Virus record (IMG/VR): IMGVR_UViG_3300044823_000503
Location: 1 to 60,047 of that record
Source of the DNA: a virus
Reading direction: 5' to 3' (one strand)
DNA length: 60,047 nt
Position 1 is the stretch's first letter; every line of letters starts with the position of its first letter. The position numbers were made by a program, and so were the translations under genes. The notes under the pieces are model-generated. The model was not told where the DNA came from and made no database searches. It saw nothing but the letters and a program-made list of their open reading frames with translations. Shown here one piece after another: positions 7,741 through 15,357 of the stretch.

Positions 7741-9593
7741 TGCGTTTCATCCATCCCTACACCCGTCTCCGCGAGGAGGTGACGGCACGCCTGGAGGCGA
7801 GCGGCCACCCCTTCGAGCGCTGCGACCTCTCGGGATCGATCTTCGACTACTCGGCGCTCATGGAGGGCCTCTGGCAGCCGTCCACCCCGGGCGTCGTCCT
7901 CGTGGAGCACGACGTGGTGATCGAGCCCGGCGCCATTGACGAGTTGCTCGCCTGCCCAGAGGACTGGTGCGCCTTCCAGGTCACCTACCTGGGCCAGGAG
8001 GGAGGGCACCCCGGTCTCGGCTGCGTGAAATTCTCCCAGGCTCTCATCGCCCGCCACCCCGACGCCATGGAGCTGGCGGGGCAGATCTGGGATCAAGAGC
8101 ATCAGCCCCGGCATTGGTGCCTGACGCCCGATGCACGCGTATTGACAGCGGATCTGCGCTGGCTTCCCCTTGGCGAGGTGAAGGTGGGCGATCATCTCAT
8201 CGGAGCCGATGAGGAACGCAGCCACGCCCCGATCCGCCCCTACCGCCGTTACCAACCCTCCACCGTGGAGGCCGTCGCCACCACGACGGCGAAGGTTCTG
8301 CGCATCATCCTAGACGACGGTACCGAACTCCGGGCAACGGCGGATCACCGCTTTCTCGGGAGCCGTACCCAGACGCGGGGGGAGATGCGTTGGCTTCGTG
8401 TGAAGTGGAAGGCGGCTCGCGACCTAGAGCCTGGACGCGATCTCCTCTATCGCTATCTGACGCCTGCGGCAGCTCTGGCGACGCGGGATGCGGGCTACCT
8501 GGCTGGCCTGTTCGATGGCGAGGGCACGATGAGTCGCTCCAGCAATGATCTTGGCTTCTCTCAACTCCCCGGGCCCACGCTGGATGCGGCGGTCGCGACC
8601 ATGTCCCGTCTCGGCTTCCGAGTGCATGTCGCTCCCAACGGGGTGGGCCCAAGGTTCGGGCGGCGAGTGCAGGTGGCCAAGATCAACGGGGGCATGGCCG
8701 AGCGTTTGCGTTTCCTCGCGGCGGTAAGGCCAGAGCGGCTCATCGCGAGGTTGGACATCCAAAGGCTCGGGTGGCTGGAGGCGCATGAGCGTCTCCGCGT
8801 GGTGTCGGTGGAGCCCGCTGGGGAGCAGGACGTGGTCCAGATGCAGACCAGTTCGGGGACCTATCTCGCAGAGGGCTTTCTTTCCCACAACTGCCGGATC
8901 GACGCCTGGCTGCAGCAGCTCGTGCTCCCCGGCGTGCCCGCGTCGGCGCTGGGGGCCAACGGCTTCATCCCCGACCCTGCCGCCCCAAGGGAGACCCAGC
9001 ACATCCACGGCCCGCCACTCCTTCACCTCCGGGACGGCACCGGGCCGCCCATGCCGGCGCACGGCTGCGGGCCCAAGGTGGGGGCCATCTTCGCCACTGA
9101 CGGCGAGCTGATGCCGAGCCGGTTTGTGGGGTCGCTGGTCAATGTCCAGCTGCCGCTCGGTGGCTGGCACAAGGCGGTCGCCATGGATCCGTCGGGCACG
9201 GGTGTCGGCATGGCCACCGCCGTCCACGGCTTCCTCAACATGCCCGGCTGGACGCGGCTCATCCTCTGGCATCCCTCCGTGATCGGCCAGCCCGACTGTA
9301 TCATCCGCCACGCCGCCCACACCGTTGCCGTGGTCACCGGCATGGAGAGAGAGACCGAGCGTGCCGACTTCGGCATGGTCAGCTTCGAGCGCTCCATCCT
9401 GGAGCGCTGGCCGACCGATGCGCTGCGCCTGCTGGGCATCCACCGCGGCCACCCCGACCCCGAGGCGGTCATCACCACCACCCGTCTGCTGGGCGGCGAT
9501 GTCCAGAAGGACACCGAGATCCCTCTGGTGCACGTCGCCCCCGAGGCCCGCAGCAACATGCTCCTCCTGCCCGGCCGGGACTTCCACCGATGA
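7740..9593 (+). CDS. GT-like protein interrupted by an intein
   Basis: 617-aa precursor. The exteins (residues 1-126 and 385-617) join into a 359-aa protein. The first part (VVLVEHDVVIEPGAIDELL) resembles GT-A proteins with an EHD in the DxD position; the second part contains VGSLVNVQLPLGGWHKA. An intein sits at 8118-8891 between W and C. The gene is coupled by ATGA to the GT2 gene upstream and to 9590 downstream. The glycosyltransferase assignment of the exteins is moderate and rests partly on context. Confidence 0.65.
   Translation: MRFIHPYTRLREEVTARLEASGHPFERCDLSGSIFDYSALMEGLWQPSTPGVVLVEHDVVIEPGAIDELLACPEDWCAFQVTYLGQEGGHPGLGCVKFSQALIARHPDAMELAGQIWDQEHQPRHWCLTPDARVLTADLRWLPLGEVKVGDHLIGADEERSHAPIRPYRRYQPSTVEAVATTTAKVLRIILDDGTELRATADHRFLGSRTQTRGEMRWLRVKWKAARDLEPGRDLLYRYLTPAAALATRDAGYLAGLFDGEGTMSRSSNDLGFSQLPGPTLDAAVATMSRLGFRVHVAPNGVGPRFGRRVQVAKINGGMAERLRFLAAVRPERLIARLDIQRLGWLEAHERLRVVSVEPAGEQDVVQMQTSSGTYLAEGFLSHNCRIDAWLQQLVLPGVPASALGANGFIPDPAAPRETQHIHGPPLLHLRDGTGPPMPAHGCGPKVGAIFATDGELMPSRFVGSLVNVQLPLGGWHKAVAMDPSGTGVGMATAVHGFLNMPGWTRLILWHPSVIGQPDCIIRHAAHTVAVVTGMERETERADFGMVSFERSILERWPTDALRLLGIHRGHPDPEAVITTTRLLGGDVQKDTEIPLVHVAPEARSNMLLLPGRDFHR
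8118..8891 (+). other. Intein with LAGLIDADG-type endonuclease domain (258 aa)
   Basis: In-frame insert starting CLTPDARVLT (Cys1, block A). ATADHRFLG supplies the block B His. LAGLFDGEGTM is a LAGLIDADG/DOD motif. It ends GTYLAEGFLSHN before Cys+1 (blocks F and G; penultimate His, terminal Asn). All residues needed for protein splicing are present. Only one clear LAGLIDADG motif is visible, so the homing function may be reduced. Confidence 0.9.
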
Positions 9594-9883
9594 CCCCGGG
9601 CGACGCCATCTGGATCGTGGCCGGCGTCCTGCTCGCCATCGTGGCCTGTGTGTGGGTCTCGCGGGGCAGGACCCACCGCAGCCCGATCAGCTTCGCCAAC
9701 CTCGAGCAGCGGCCCTGCGCCTTCTGCGGCGCGCCCATCCCCCCCGGGGTGCCGCCATCGGTCGCCACCTGCGAGGCCTGCGCGGTGGCGCTCTCGGAGC
9801 TCGTGTGCTGGTGGCGGGGGCAGTCCGAGGGCACCCGCCACTACCGCCTGGCCGCCTGGCGCAAGGGGGTCCGGGGGCGGTAA
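9590..9883 (+). CDS. Membrane-anchored zinc-ribbon protein
   Basis: 97 aa. One N-terminal transmembrane segment (AIWIVAGVLLAIVACVWV), then CAFCGAP and CEAC about 24 residues apart, and a basic C-terminus. Same layout as 5154-5345. Starts in an ATGA overlap with the intein gene and ends the left + operon before a hairpin. Confidence 0.55.
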   Translation: MTPGDAIWIVAGVLLAIVACVWVSRGRTHRSPISFANLEQRPCAFCGAPIPPGVPPSVATCEACAVALSELVCWWRGQSEGTRHYRLAAWRKGVRGR

Positions 9884-9915
9884 CCGACGGACGGCCAGTG
9901 GTACCCTGGGGAGCA

Positions 9916-9970
9916 CCTGGCCGGGCGGTGTATCGGCTGTCACGGCGGTACTCTGTCCCGCCCGGCCAGG
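9916..9970. terminator. Perfect 13-bp inverted repeat (hairpin)
   Basis: CCTGGCCGGGCGG at 9916-9928 and its exact complement at 9958-9970, with a 29-base loop, lie after the operon ending at 9883 and just before a late-type promoter. The loop is long for a terminator, so an operator is possible. Confidence 0.5.
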
Positions 9971-9981
9971 CTCGCGGCTCC

Positions 9982-10016
9982 GATCTCCCAACGGCCCCAC
10001 CGCGACGGGGTACCCT
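9982..10016 (+). promoter_or_regulatory. Late-type promoter: GATCTCCC-21-TACCCT
   Basis: GATCTCCC 9982-9989, 21-bp spacer, TACCCT 10011-10016, then 6 bp to the GTG at 10023. One of eight sites with the same arrangement in this window. Confidence 0.7.
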
Positions 10017-10022
10017 GCCCAC

Positions 10023-10364
10023 GTGGCGACGCTCTATGACATCGGCAAGGCGGCATCGCTGCGCCCGCCGTCCGGCCAGGGGTTTACGCTCAAGTGGAGC
10101 CAGCTGCTGGGCCAGGGGCCACCCTCTCAGAAGGCATACGCCGACCGCATCGGCATCGGAGTCTGGGTGGTGGTTGGGCTCACTCTCGGCGACCCGCCCC
10201 AGCCGGAGCAGGTGGCGGAGGAGATGATCTCCGCCGGCATCGCCACCGGCGTGTACGAGATGGAGATCTGGGAGCAGGATCAGACCATCCTGGGCACCGG
10301 TGCGATCAATTTCTGGTACATCACCATCTATGCTCCCGGGCCCAACGCAGGAGAGGCTTCCTGA
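10023..10364 (+). CDS. Hypothetical protein, first gene of structural-type operon
   Basis: 113 aa from the GTG 6 bp after the -10. It has a mixed helix/strand pattern with a hydrophobic segment (IGIGVWVVVGLTLG) and an aromatic C-terminus (GTGAINFWYITIYAPG). No family recognised. It leads a set of small membrane proteins under a late-type promoter, so a virion or assembly role is inferred. Confidence 0.5.
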   Translation: MATLYDIGKAASLRPPSGQGFTLKWSQLLGQGPPSQKAYADRIGIGVWVVVGLTLGDPPQPEQVAEEMISAGIATGVYEMEIWEQDQTILGTGAINFWYITIYAPGPNAGEAS

Positions 10365-10849
10365 TGCCAGCATTGCCGATCGGCGCGATCATCCTCGCCA
10401 TCTTCGCCATCGCCATCCTCGATCCCGCCGTGCAGAAGCGGATCGAGTCGGTGCTCTCCGGCTTCGGCAGCGCCGCCGCCAGCGGCCCGATCTCGACGGC
10501 GACCAAGTGGTGGCTGCTCGCCGCCGGCGCCGTGGGGGCGCTCGGGGTGGGGTGGTGGGTGGTCCAGACCAAGATCGCCAAGCACGAGGGGTACGATGTG
10601 GCCCCGCCGCCGGTCGAATCCATCGGGGTGCCCGCGCCGCCCACCTTCGGGGCCTCGGGTGGCTTCACCGCCAGCAGCCAGGGCGGCATCGGCCTGAAGC
10701 AGGAGGTCACCGCCACGGGCGGCGGCACCACGGGCCGGGGCGGCTTCGGCCAGGTGACCAAGCGCGAGGCCAAGCCCAAGGCCGAGCCTCCAGTTGCGGC
10801 CCCGATCACGCCGTCCCGGCGCAGCGGTCTGGGCGGCCGGGCCGCCTGA
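10364..10849 (+). CDS. Two-TM membrane protein with Gly-rich tail
   Basis: 161 aa; the ATG shares a base with the previous stop (TGATG). Transmembrane segments at about 4-20 (PIGAIILAIFAIAILD) and 45-63 (WWLLAAGAVGALGVGWWVV); the remaining 95 residues are Gly/Pro-rich and basic. Likely a minor membrane protein of the particle or envelope. Confidence 0.5.
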   Translation: MPALPIGAIILAIFAIAILDPAVQKRIESVLSGFGSAAASGPISTATKWWLLAAGAVGALGVGWWVVQTKIAKHEGYDVAPPPVESIGVPAPPTFGASGGFTASSQGGIGLKQEVTATGGGTTGRGGFGQVTKREAKPKAEPPVAAPITPSRRSGLGGRAA

Positions 10850-10867
10850 GAGGATCGCGAGGATCGC

Positions 10868-11047
10868 ATGGACCGCCGCCGCGATCTCGCCGTCTTGGGC
10901 ACCGGGGTGATGCTGGGGGTGATCGCTCTCGAGGCGCACTTCCTGATCCGCCAGGCGGCCCGGGTCTGGATCCCGACCCTGCTGGGCCGGCGGTTGGAAG
11001 CTGGCACCATCCGGCTGCCGATCTCCCGCAGCGCCGCCCCCCCGTGA
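10868..11047 (+). CDS. Small single-TM protein
   Basis: 59 aa, ATG at 10868. MDRRRDLAVLGTGVMLGVIA gives a basic N-terminus and one hydrophobic segment; the C-terminus has a second amphipathic helix. Its 3' end contains the GATCTCCC box of the next gene's promoter. Confidence 0.45.
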   Translation: MDRRRDLAVLGTGVMLGVIALEAHFLIRQAARVWIPTLLGRRLEAGTIRLPISRSAAPP

Positions 11048-11053
11048 TGTAAT
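11020..11053 (+). promoter_or_regulatory. Late-type promoter: GATCTCCC-20-TGTAAT
   Basis: GATCTCCC 11020-11027 (inside the preceding small gene), 20-bp spacer, TGTAAT 11048-11053, 7 bp to the ATG at 11061. Confidence 0.65.
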
Positions 11054-11060
11054 CGGGGCC

Positions 11061-11492
11061 ATGCGAAAGCTCGACTTCGTCCCACCGCTTCTGGGCGTGG
11101 GCACCGGCCTGGCCGACGGTGCCGTGGTGGAGTGGCTCACCCCCCACTTCGCGCAGGCCCCGGGCGTCTTCCGCCTGGCGGAGTTGCTGGTCGGCGCTCT
11201 GGGCCTTGGCCTGGAGTGGGATGACGACCTCAGCTACGGGCTCATCACGGTCGCGACCAACCGTCTCGCCGGTCAGGTGATCCCCGCCATCGCCCAGCGC
11301 AACGCGGGCACCCTGCTGGCCGCCGACATCACGCCGGCCCGTGGCCGCGGCGTGCGGGTGACCAAGCCCACGGGTGCCCGGGCCGCCGGCTGCACCAGCT
11401 GCGGCGATGTGGCCTCCCCGCCACCGGTTCCGGTGGTCGTGAACCGCCCCTACCCGGGCGGCGACATGATCTCGCAGCCAGGGCTGCTCTGA
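11061..11492 (+). CDS. Membrane protein with SxPGLL C-terminal tail
   Basis: 143 aa, leaderless ATG. Hydrophobic segments around 8-24 and 42-56, then a Gly/Arg-rich region, a CTSCG pair and the tail ISQPGLL. The tail is shared with the proteins at 11676, 21153, 43088 and 43485. I infer a virion membrane protein. A CxxC without partners may form a disulphide. Confidence 0.55.
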   Translation: MRKLDFVPPLLGVGTGLADGAVVEWLTPHFAQAPGVFRLAELLVGALGLGLEWDDDLSYGLITVATNRLAGQVIPAIAQRNAGTLLAADITPARGRGVRVTKPTGARAAGCTSCGDVASPPPVPVVVNRPYPGGDMISQPGLL

Positions 11493-11554
11493 GCTGTCCC
11501 CCCTCAAGGGGCCGGGTAAGTTCTCCACCCGGCCCCGAACGGGAACTCCGGGGC

Positions 11555-11588
11555 GATCTCCCGCAAACCGAAACGGCCTGGGTACCAT
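11555..11588 (+). promoter_or_regulatory. Late-type promoter: GATCTCCC-20-TACCAT
   Basis: GATCTCCC 11555-11562, 20-bp spacer, TACCAT 11583-11588. Unlike the other sites it is about 87 bp from the next full-size start (11676), giving a leader with a hairpin. Confidence 0.65.
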
Positions 11589-11596
11589 CGGGTGGT

Positions 11597-11647
11597 CACG
11601 CTTTGGGAGAGCGCATCCGGTCTCGGCCAAACCCGTCCCAAAGCGTG
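11597..11647. promoter_or_regulatory. Leader hairpin (12-bp perfect inverted repeat)
   Basis: CACGCTTTGGGA at 11597-11608 and its exact complement at 11636-11647 fall in the leader between the 11583 -10 box and the 11676 gene. A mini-frame starting GTG at 11592 and stopping at 11648 spans it (18 codons), so attenuation or mRNA stabilisation is possible. Confidence 0.5.
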
Positions 11648-11675
11648 AGGCCTCCGGGGAAGCGGCTCCCAGAGC

Positions 11676-12164
11676 ATGGCGACATATCAGCCATCGCCAA
11701 CTGGAGGTCGTGGGGCCGTGTACCGCTTCCCATTCGCCGTCCTCGGCACCGAGGCCGTGCTCGGCGTCGGCAAGGGCGTCTCCACATCCTGGGACATCGA
11801 TCGCTGGCAGCGCAATCCTGCCAACACCACGGGCACGCCGACGCCGCCACTCTCGTTCATCGAGAACTCGGGGCTGGATGTCGGCATCGGCGCGCTGCTC
11901 TTCGGTCTGGTCGGCCAGATCGCCGAGTGGCCGCACTCCGACGTCTCGGAGTCGCTCATGGGTGGAGGCGCCCTGATCCTCTCTGAGGTCATCACAACGG
12001 CCGTCGCCCAGCGCGGCAACAAGGGATACATCACCCCGTCGACCGGCACCGGGGCTCGCCTCGCGGGTCGCGCCGGCCACGGCCACGGTGAGCGGGCGGC
12101 GGGCCTCGCGGCTCCGGCCGCGCGCAGCGCGTTCCTCCAGGTCAGCCAGCCCGGCCTCCTCTGA
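11676..12164 (+). CDS. Membrane protein with SxPGLL C-terminal tail
   Basis: 162 aa. Hydrophobic segments at about 17-28 and 66-84 (GLDVGIGALLFGLVG), a third near 95-105 (GGGALILSEVI), a basic Gly-rich stretch and the tail LQVSQPGLL, identical in its last six residues to the preceding protein. Lies directly before the two capsid-like genes. A membrane-associated virion protein is inferred. Confidence 0.55.
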   Translation: MATYQPSPTGGRGAVYRFPFAVLGTEAVLGVGKGVSTSWDIDRWQRNPANTTGTPTPPLSFIENSGLDVGIGALLFGLVGQIAEWPHSDVSESLMGGGALILSEVITTAVAQRGNKGYITPSTGTGARLAGRAGHGHGERAAGLAAPAARSAFLQVSQPGLL

Positions 12165-12255
12165 GCAGGGTTCTGCACAACGTCACCCATCCGACACCGC
12201 CACGCCCGGTGATCTCAGAGGCACTCACCGGCAACGGGGCTGAGGACATCTGACC

Positions 12256-12849
12256 ATGACCCTGATCGCGATCACGCCAGAGGCGAGTCTCAACCCGGGC
12301 CAGCTGAAGCTGCTCCGGGACACGGCCTGTTCTGTGGCCCAGAGCTCGGCGCGGGGTGCGTCCAACGCGGACCTGACCACGCGCCCGATCACCCCGACCG
12401 ACTGGTACGGGACCCAGTCGGCCGTCTTCGGCAACGGGGTGGCGGTCATCGCCAACACCCCCACCGTGGACACCGCGGTGGCCCGTGTCCCGCAGGCGAC
12501 CTCCTGGGTCGTCTTCGGGTACGGCGTGCTGTACCCGTCCGCGAGCAACCTGCCCTCCATCCAGGAGATCTGGATCGGCACCGGCTCCCAGGTCTTCGCC
12601 AAGATCCGGCTGGACCCGCTGCACGCCGAAGGGGCGTTCACGACCAGCCGTGGCCGGATGGGGTACTTCGACCCCATCTACTTCATCGCGAACTCGAAGC
12701 CGACGATCACCTACGTGACCAGCAACAGCCTCTTGGCGGCCAACGCCGAGACCTACGCCCTGGTCGGGATCATCGCCGAGCCTCCGATCACGGTGGTCAA
12801 CCAGCCGGCGGTGGCGCCGGGCCAGCCCGCCAGCCAGGCGGCCGGCTGA
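12256..12849 (+). CDS. Candidate capsid protein A (197 aa, beta-rich)
   Basis: 197 aa. Predominantly beta strands (SWVVFGYGVLYP, EIWIGTGSQVFAKIRL, GYFDPIYFIA, TYALVGIIAEPPITVV) with no transmembrane segment. It is homologous to 44800-45492 over its length: both have GYFDP[IV]Y and IAEPP. Paired with a 270-aa beta-rich protein and followed by a strong hairpin, as expected for a highly expressed virion gene. The sizes resemble the two single-jelly-roll capsid proteins of P23-77-type membrane phages, but that is inference from size, order and strand content only. Confidence 0.5.
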   Translation: MTLIAITPEASLNPGQLKLLRDTACSVAQSSARGASNADLTTRPITPTDWYGTQSAVFGNGVAVIANTPTVDTAVARVPQATSWVVFGYGVLYPSASNLPSIQEIWIGTGSQVFAKIRLDPLHAEGAFTTSRGRMGYFDPIYFIANSKPTITYVTSNSLLAANAETYALVGIIAEPPITVVNQPAVAPGQPASQAAG

Positions 12850-12867
12850 GCCTCCTTTCGCACTGAA

Positions 12868-12909
12868 GCCGACCAGCCAGCCCCCCGCCGCGGGGGTGCT
12901 GGCGTCGGC
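12868..12909 (+). terminator. GC-rich hairpin after capsid-like gene
   Basis: GCCGAC...GTCGGC outer arms with an inner CCAGCCCCCC / GGGGGTGCTGG stem. It sits between the two capsid-like genes, so it may attenuate the downstream gene rather than stop transcription entirely. Confidence 0.5.
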
Positions 12910-12941
12910 CGTTCACAACCAGGATTCACGAGGTAGCGTCG

Positions 12942-13754
12942 ATGCGATCGACTGGACGCGAGCGATTTTTCCGTGGCGGATGGAACACCCTCGAGCCGGG
13001 TGACCTCTGCATCCTGGTGGACGGCACCGCATGGAGCGGCCTCCCCGTCTATGACGTGGTCCAGGCCCGGGGCCTCAACTCGCTGGGCGAGTCCCCGGGC
13101 GGTGTCACCGTGATCTGGGCGGTGAGCTCGCCGTACCCCCCCTACAAGCTCGACCCCAAGGCCAACGTCGGTCAGCTCGGCGCGGGCGGGCAGACCCCGC
13201 TCATCGCTCCCGACGCCTTCCAGCTCCAGACCAATGAGCTGGTGCAGGCCCGCTTCAAGATCAAGCTCATCGACACGATGGCGGGCAGCGGCGCCAAGGT
13301 CGGCAACTTCGACCTGAACGGCTATCTGCCGGGCGCCAGCCTGTACTGGGGCACGACCCAGACCACCGCGCCGCTCAACGCGCGGATGCAGATGCCCGAT
13401 CCCGCCGACGCCATCTCGCTGCCGGTGCAGGACGCCAACATGGCGCTGCCCTCGGGGTACGCCCACGACGACGGCTTCCTGTTCGCCGAGACCACCGAGA
13501 TGTTCTGGCAGTACAACATCATCCCCCAGTTCCGCCTGACCTGGAACGGGGCCGCCGCGACCCCGGCCGGGATCGCGGTGGCGCTCGAGGTGCAGGGGTA
13601 CGACTACATCCTGCGCCCGCGTGGGGGCAGCACCCAGGGCCGCAACGCCGTGATCGGCGGGGTGGCCGTGAGCGTGCCCGATGGCGTCTCCCAGGACGAC
13701 ATCATCCCCATCCCCGTCCAGGCGCTGGCTGGCTCCGCCGCCCGCGGGCAGTAA
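12942..13754 (+). CDS. Candidate capsid protein B (270 aa, beta-rich)
   Basis: 270 aa, ATG at 12942 with GAGG upstream. Soluble, strand-rich sequence (GDLCILVDGTAWSG, QARFKIKLIDTM, NIIPQFRLTWNG, GIAVALEVQGYDYIL) with many aromatic and Asn/Gly turns, as in jelly-roll capsid proteins. It directly follows the 197-aa protein. A major virion protein is likely from context; the exact fold is not provable here. No paralogue seen in the window. Confidence 0.5.
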   Translation: MRSTGRERFFRGGWNTLEPGDLCILVDGTAWSGLPVYDVVQARGLNSLGESPGGVTVIWAVSSPYPPYKLDPKANVGQLGAGGQTPLIAPDAFQLQTNELVQARFKIKLIDTMAGSGAKVGNFDLNGYLPGASLYWGTTQTTAPLNARMQMPDPADAISLPVQDANMALPSGYAHDDGFLFAETTEMFWQYNIIPQFRLTWNGAAATPAGIAVALEVQGYDYILRPRGGSTQGRNAVIGGVAVSVPDGVSQDDIIPIPVQALAGSAARGQ

Positions 13755-13761
13755 CCGGCCG

Positions 13762-14250
13762 ATGAGCATCTCGCCCCCCCCGCGGGCACGTCCACCGTTC
13801 CCCGCCGCCGCCGCCCGGGCGCTGGAGGCGGCCGGAGTGCCAGCCGCCCCCACCGGCGGTCCTGCGGCGGTGGAGGTGCGCCTTCCCGCCGACCTCATGG
13901 CCCTGCTGCGCCACTACTTCGCCATCGCCGCCGACGGGGAGACCCGCGCCGCCACCCTCAACGACGGCCTGCCGCGTCAGATCGCGTTTCTCAATCGGAA
14001 GAGGGTGGCCCTCGGGATCTTTCCGGTCACCAGCGGGGCTTCGGTCTTCTGGGGTTTCTCCGACGCCGTGACAGCGGCACCGACCGGTCGGATGCCGGGC
14101 ATCCCCATCCCCGTCTCCGGCGGCTACATCTACGGGTCCGCCTACATCGGCCCGGTGTGGCTGGTCGCCGCCGCCGGTTCCGCCTTCCCGCTGGATGTTC
14201 GCGTCGTGGAGCACTCCGAGGTCGAGTACGATCCGCTGACAGGGCGGTAA
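13762..14250 (+). CDS. Beta-sandwich structural protein
   Basis: 162 aa, ATG at 13762. Pro/Ala-rich N-terminus, helix (LMALLRHYFAIAADG), then RKRVALGIFPVTSGASVFWG and IGPVWLVAAAGSAFPLDVRV. This resembles small phage structural proteins of the 'RVALLIQNTS...GPVYLIAASG' type. Likely a virion decoration or spike-base protein. Confidence 0.5.
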   Translation: MSISPPPRARPPFPAAAARALEAAGVPAAPTGGPAAVEVRLPADLMALLRHYFAIAADGETRAATLNDGLPRQIAFLNRKRVALGIFPVTSGASVFWGFSDAVTAAPTGRMPGIPIPVSGGYIYGSAYIGPVWLVAAAGSAFPLDVRVVEHSEVEYDPLTGR

Positions 14251-14257
14251 CCGAACC

Positions 14258-14884
14258 ATGGGAGGCGCACTTCAGGTCGTCCCCAGCCCCAATCTGGGGT
14301 TGCCCGCCGACCTGGGTGGTGCCACCGCCCCCACCCGTTACGTGGGTGGCACGGTCTCCGGTGCCCCCACCTCGGGAACCTTCCAGGCACGTGACTTTGT
14401 GGTCGACGGGTCGGGTGCGATCTGGGTTTGCACCACGGCCGGGTCGCCGGGGTTGTGGAACAACGCCGGCGACGCTGCCAACCTGGTGACATCGGTCTTC
14501 ACCCGGACCGGGCCCGTGGTTGCCACGGCTGCCGACTACGCCGCCTTCTACCCGGCTCTGGGCGCTACGGCGAGCGAGGTGGAACTCACCGCGGTCACCC
14601 CCACGAACGTCGTCACCCTCACCCCCGCCGGCGCCGGGAACTTCCGCGTCGGCATCTATTTCCGCGTGGTGACCGCGACCACCACGGTGACGCTCACGGT
14701 CAGCTGGACCGACGTCACCGGAGCCCAGACGCTCACCCTCCTGAACGGGGTATCCGAGGTGACCGGGTCGTATGCGCTCGCCGAGTTCATGGTCAACTCG
14801 GTCGCGGCCAACGCGATCACCGTCACCTTCACGGCGGGCACCGTCAACCGGGTGTACGCCTCCGCCTCGATCCAGCAGGGCTAG
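14258..14884 (+). CDS. Fibre-type protein
   Basis: 208 aa. N-terminus VVPSPNLGLPADLGG, then ARDFVVDGSGAIWVCTTAG, a motif common in phage fibres, and a C-terminal beta-sandwich (FRVGIYFRVVTATTTVTLTV). Probably trimeric and receptor- or base-plate-associated. The similar jelly-roll at 14888 suggests they assemble together. Confidence 0.55.
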   Translation: MGGALQVVPSPNLGLPADLGGATAPTRYVGGTVSGAPTSGTFQARDFVVDGSGAIWVCTTAGSPGLWNNAGDAANLVTSVFTRTGPVVATAADYAAFYPALGATASEVELTAVTPTNVVTLTPAGAGNFRVGIYFRVVTATTTVTLTVSWTDVTGAQTLTLLNGVSEVTGSYALAEFMVNSVAANAITVTFTAGTVNRVYASASIQQG

Positions 14885-14887
14885 CCG

Positions 14888-15304
14888 ATGGCTGCTGCCA
14901 CCCTTCTGGACGTCGCCACCCCGGCCCCGGCCTTGGCCGCTGCGGCGGGGAGCACCGGCACGGCGCCGCCGACCATCCTGGTCGCGGGCGCGGCGGTGAC
15001 CATGACCACTGCGGGCACCGGGTACAACCTCAACTCCATCTCCCTGGGCGCTGGGCTATGGGCGGTGGTCGGCATCGGGGGGGTCACCTCGGCGGGCACG
15101 ATCACCGCGTACTTGAACGCAGCGACCGGGACAGCCGCCAACTCCTGGCCCACGGTGACGACGGGGACAGGCGTAGAGCCTGCGACCGTGACGATCGCCG
15201 CCGTGATCCGCCTCACCACGACCACCACGGTGTACCTGAATGCCACTTCTGGAGCCGCTGCGGAGACCGGGTACGGCATCCTCCGAGCGGTGCAGATCGG
15301 TTAG
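14888..15304 (+). CDS. Beta-sandwich protein related to the 14258 C-terminus
   Basis: 138 aa. Ala-rich start, then alternating strands rich in Thr (GAAVTMTTAGTGYNLNSISL, LTTTTTVYLNATSG). The strand pattern resembles the C-terminal domain of the preceding protein. Probably a virion surface protein. Confidence 0.5.
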   Translation: MAAATLLDVATPAPALAAAAGSTGTAPPTILVAGAAVTMTTAGTGYNLNSISLGAGLWAVVGIGGVTSAGTITAYLNAATGTAANSWPTVTTGTGVEPATVTIAAVIRLTTTTTVYLNATSGAAAETGYGILRAVQIG

Positions 15305-15357
15305 CTGAGAGGACGTACCTGTGTCGATCTCTCCTTCCGCTTCCGGCCTGGTGGACG

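Noticed and set aside
8424-9587. 387-aa minus-strand frame
   Set aside because: Antisense to the intein gene, with no domain signals.
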